Below, piece after piece: positions 62,401-64,000 of a stretch of 64,000 nucleotides of DNA. Position numbers and translations under genes: made by a program. Under the pieces are notes generated by a model. That model was not told the origin of the DNA and ran no database searches. It saw only the letters and a list, made by a program, of their open reading frames with translations. Location of the stretch: assembly GCA_021397835.1 (NCBI GenBank), contig JAJFZO010000537.1, forward strand, positions 1,240,001 through 1,304,000, written 5' to 3'. This DNA comes from Moringa oleifera (taxonomy: Eukaryota > Streptophyta > Magnoliopsida > Brassicales > Moringaceae). Position 1 is the first letter of the stretch; the number at the start of each line of letters is the position of its first letter.

Positions 62401-62862
62401 GGTAAATAAAATTTTGTACACATGGACATAATAGATCTTATATAGTTCAACTTTTAGCATCGAATATGTTAATATGTAGTTAAACTTATGTATTGTACAT
62501 ATGAAGTTAAGTAATGAAATTAAGATTTTTTTTCTTTTTTATGTTGGATATTATGTTTTATTATTATTTGAATTGGATATTATGTTGAAATATTTTATAC
62601 ATGAAAGAAGTAACGATGGTTTGAGTAGAAATTGTATTTTTATAGAAGTAATTGTGTACATATTAGTGTAATTATGTTGAAGGGAGAAAGAAAATATAGT
62701 CATTGTTTATTGAAGTGTAAAGAAAGAATAAGTGTTGGTGTATTTGAAAATTGTACTGTTATATTATTGAATAAGTTTCATTGAAAGTATGTAATATTCA
62801 TTGTAATTTTGGGGGAGAAAACTTTGTATGGATATTGAAATGAATTGTCTTGATGTATGTAA

Positions 62863-63006
62863 GATGAAGAGATGTGATTTATATGTAGAAGAGATGTGAT
62901 TTATGTGTAGAAGAGATTTACTTAATGTGTAGAATAAATGAAAAAATATGGTTGATATGTACAAAAAATGTGGTTGATATGAAAAAGTGATGTGGTTGAT
63001 GTGAAG

Positions 63007-63050
<44 letters not shown>
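62863..63050 (+). repeat. ~20-bp tandem repeats and (TA)n run
   Basis: Repeated GAAGAGATGTGATTTAT and TATGGTTGATATG-like units at 62,863-63,008, followed by a ~40-bp TA run at 63,010-63,050, just inside the right end of the CACTA element. Confidence 0.85.
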
Positions 63051-63052
<2 letters not shown>

Positions 63053-63289
63053 GCAGATTTTGTATAATTTGTAATATGAACAATATGTATTTAATTTATG
63101 ATTATACAAAAATTAAAATACATTTAATAGTAGTTTTATGAGAACTATTATCAAAGGGTACCCTTTTTAATGACAGCTCAAAACTGTCGTTAAAGACCCA
63201 TTTTTCAATGAAATGAAGAAGGATGACATTTATAGAACTATAAATAAAAGTCATTTTTGACTGTCACTAAAAGGTTATCTGTAGTAATG

Positions 63290-64000
63290 GATTTTTTTTC
63301 AACAAGCATTACACATTTGTGAAATCAAATGTACATAATTTTTTTTGCTGTATTATTTTACGAACCCAAGAAAAAAAAATACAAAGAAACCATTATTATT
63401 TTGAGGAAAAAAAACTATAAAACATTTGAATTTTTGCTTTCACATGAAGTTTTAATTGTTGTGAAGTTTATGGTTACCTCCTTGTTATTTAAAAACATCA
63501 TTTTATTTAAAACTTTTGGATGAATTTTTGTTTGGAGAGAAAAAAATTGAAAGGGAGTTTTTGGGCACAAGTATATGTTTACTGCGTCATTCTTGTATCC
63601 AACAATAGATCAAGTTTCTTCTCCAAGCCAATAATACCCAATATAAGATGGCTAGTGGTTTGTATAAAGATATTATCATTATAGTTTATATACCATTTTA
63701 TAAGGATCCATGTAAAGGCGGTAGCATCTGTGTAAAGTTTGATAAGGTCTACGGCTATTTGTAACCTTTTAGGCTCCACGTAAAGTGGTTAGGTTTTGTG
63801 TAATGTTATATGTTGGTGTAAAGTTTTATGTTTCCATGTAATAATGTTTTATGTTTATGTAAAGATGGATGTCTTTGTACAAATACTTGTTTTGCCTTGT
63901 GCTGGCACACTTAAGTATGAGTTCATGTATAAACACATGTTTTCCTTATGCTGAACATTTTATTAATTTTGAACACAATTTTTATTTGTTTGATATATCA
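63290..64000. other. Non-coding right edge of the window
   Basis: No gene recognised. 63,700-63,860 has several copies of a GTGTAAAGTTTTATGTT-like unit. The short frame at 63,579-63,779 (minus) has no recognisable similarity. Confidence 0.5.

Larger units (their letters stand above)
59108..63289 (+). mobile_element. CACTA (En/Spm) transposon, internally deleted
   Basis: The left end reads CACTACTAAAAAAG at 59,108; the right end reads TAGTAATG at 63,282-63,289, the inverse of CACTACTA with one change. Subterminal repeats of about 30 bp flank both ends: on the left, GTCAGTTGTAAGAGAACTAA followed by CATTAAAGG and four relatives to 59,400; on the right, TTATGAGAACTATTATCAAA and relatives at 63,125-63,280. 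A 3-bp target duplication is not evident (TTT versus GAT). The element encloses a plus-strand transposase relic and lies about 3.3 kb upstream of the WIP start codon. Confidence 0.75.

Noticed and set aside
1..64000. Integrated DNA-virus (caulimovirid) sequence or organelle insertion
   Set aside because: All RT-containing regions carry an LTR-retrotransposon domain order with integrase, and no plastid or mitochondrial genes were recognised.

Overview
The window is nuclear DNA of a flowering plant, most likely a eudicot. It is AT-rich, full of decayed LTR retrotransposons and plant DNA transposons, and carries one intact intron-containing gene that encodes a plant-specific WIP-type zinc-finger protein. 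I cannot name the species. Nothing bacterial, organellar or CRISPR-like was seen.

Layout. 1-8,010: a decayed Ty1/Copia element on the minus strand (gag, protease, integrase, reverse transcriptase; its 3' end runs off the left edge). Its integrase is split by a 3.1-kb LTR-like insertion (1,935-5,060) flanked by the 5-bp repeat TAGGT. 8,012-15,240: mostly non-coding AT-rich DNA with one isolated Copia LTR (11,263-11,660) and short tandem repeats. 15,240-16,170: CACTA-type subterminal repeats. 17,465-28,000: a nest in which a plus-strand Copia element (gag to integrase 20,600-22,960; RT/RNase H 26,371-27,560; 3' LTR 27,571-27,960) is interrupted by a minus-strand hAT transposase of the ZMYM1/TTF type. 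A truncated relative of that hAT lies at 17,465-18,420. 28,558-47,714: a very large decayed minus-strand Ty3/Gypsy region of Tat/Ogre character. It holds an extra ORF upstream of gag, then gag, protease, RT/RNase H and integrase, then a ~1.4-kb array of ~45-bp tandem repeats, then an oppositely oriented second gene, then LTR-like blocks. 47,720-53,600: single-copy-looking intergenic DNA with CT/GA microsatellites.

53,616-55,779 (minus): the only confidently functional host gene, a two-exon C2H2 WIP transcription factor of 350 residues, closest by recollection to Arabidopsis WIP2/NTT. Its 5' leader carries a GA/CT microsatellite and upstream AUGs. 59,108-63,289 (plus): a CACTA transposon about 3.3 kb upstream of the WIP start codon. 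Its transposase gene has lost its middle and now joins the Tnp2 N-terminus to a Ulp1-like cysteine-protease segment.

Nearly every transposon reading frame contains stops and frameshifts, so these are relics. The main points of interest are the gene content of the Tat/Ogre-like region (extra sense ORF, antisense ORF, 3' tandem array), the datable nesting events, and the transposon-rich upstream flank of a developmental regulator. All family assignments come from reading translated fragments by eye; no search was run.
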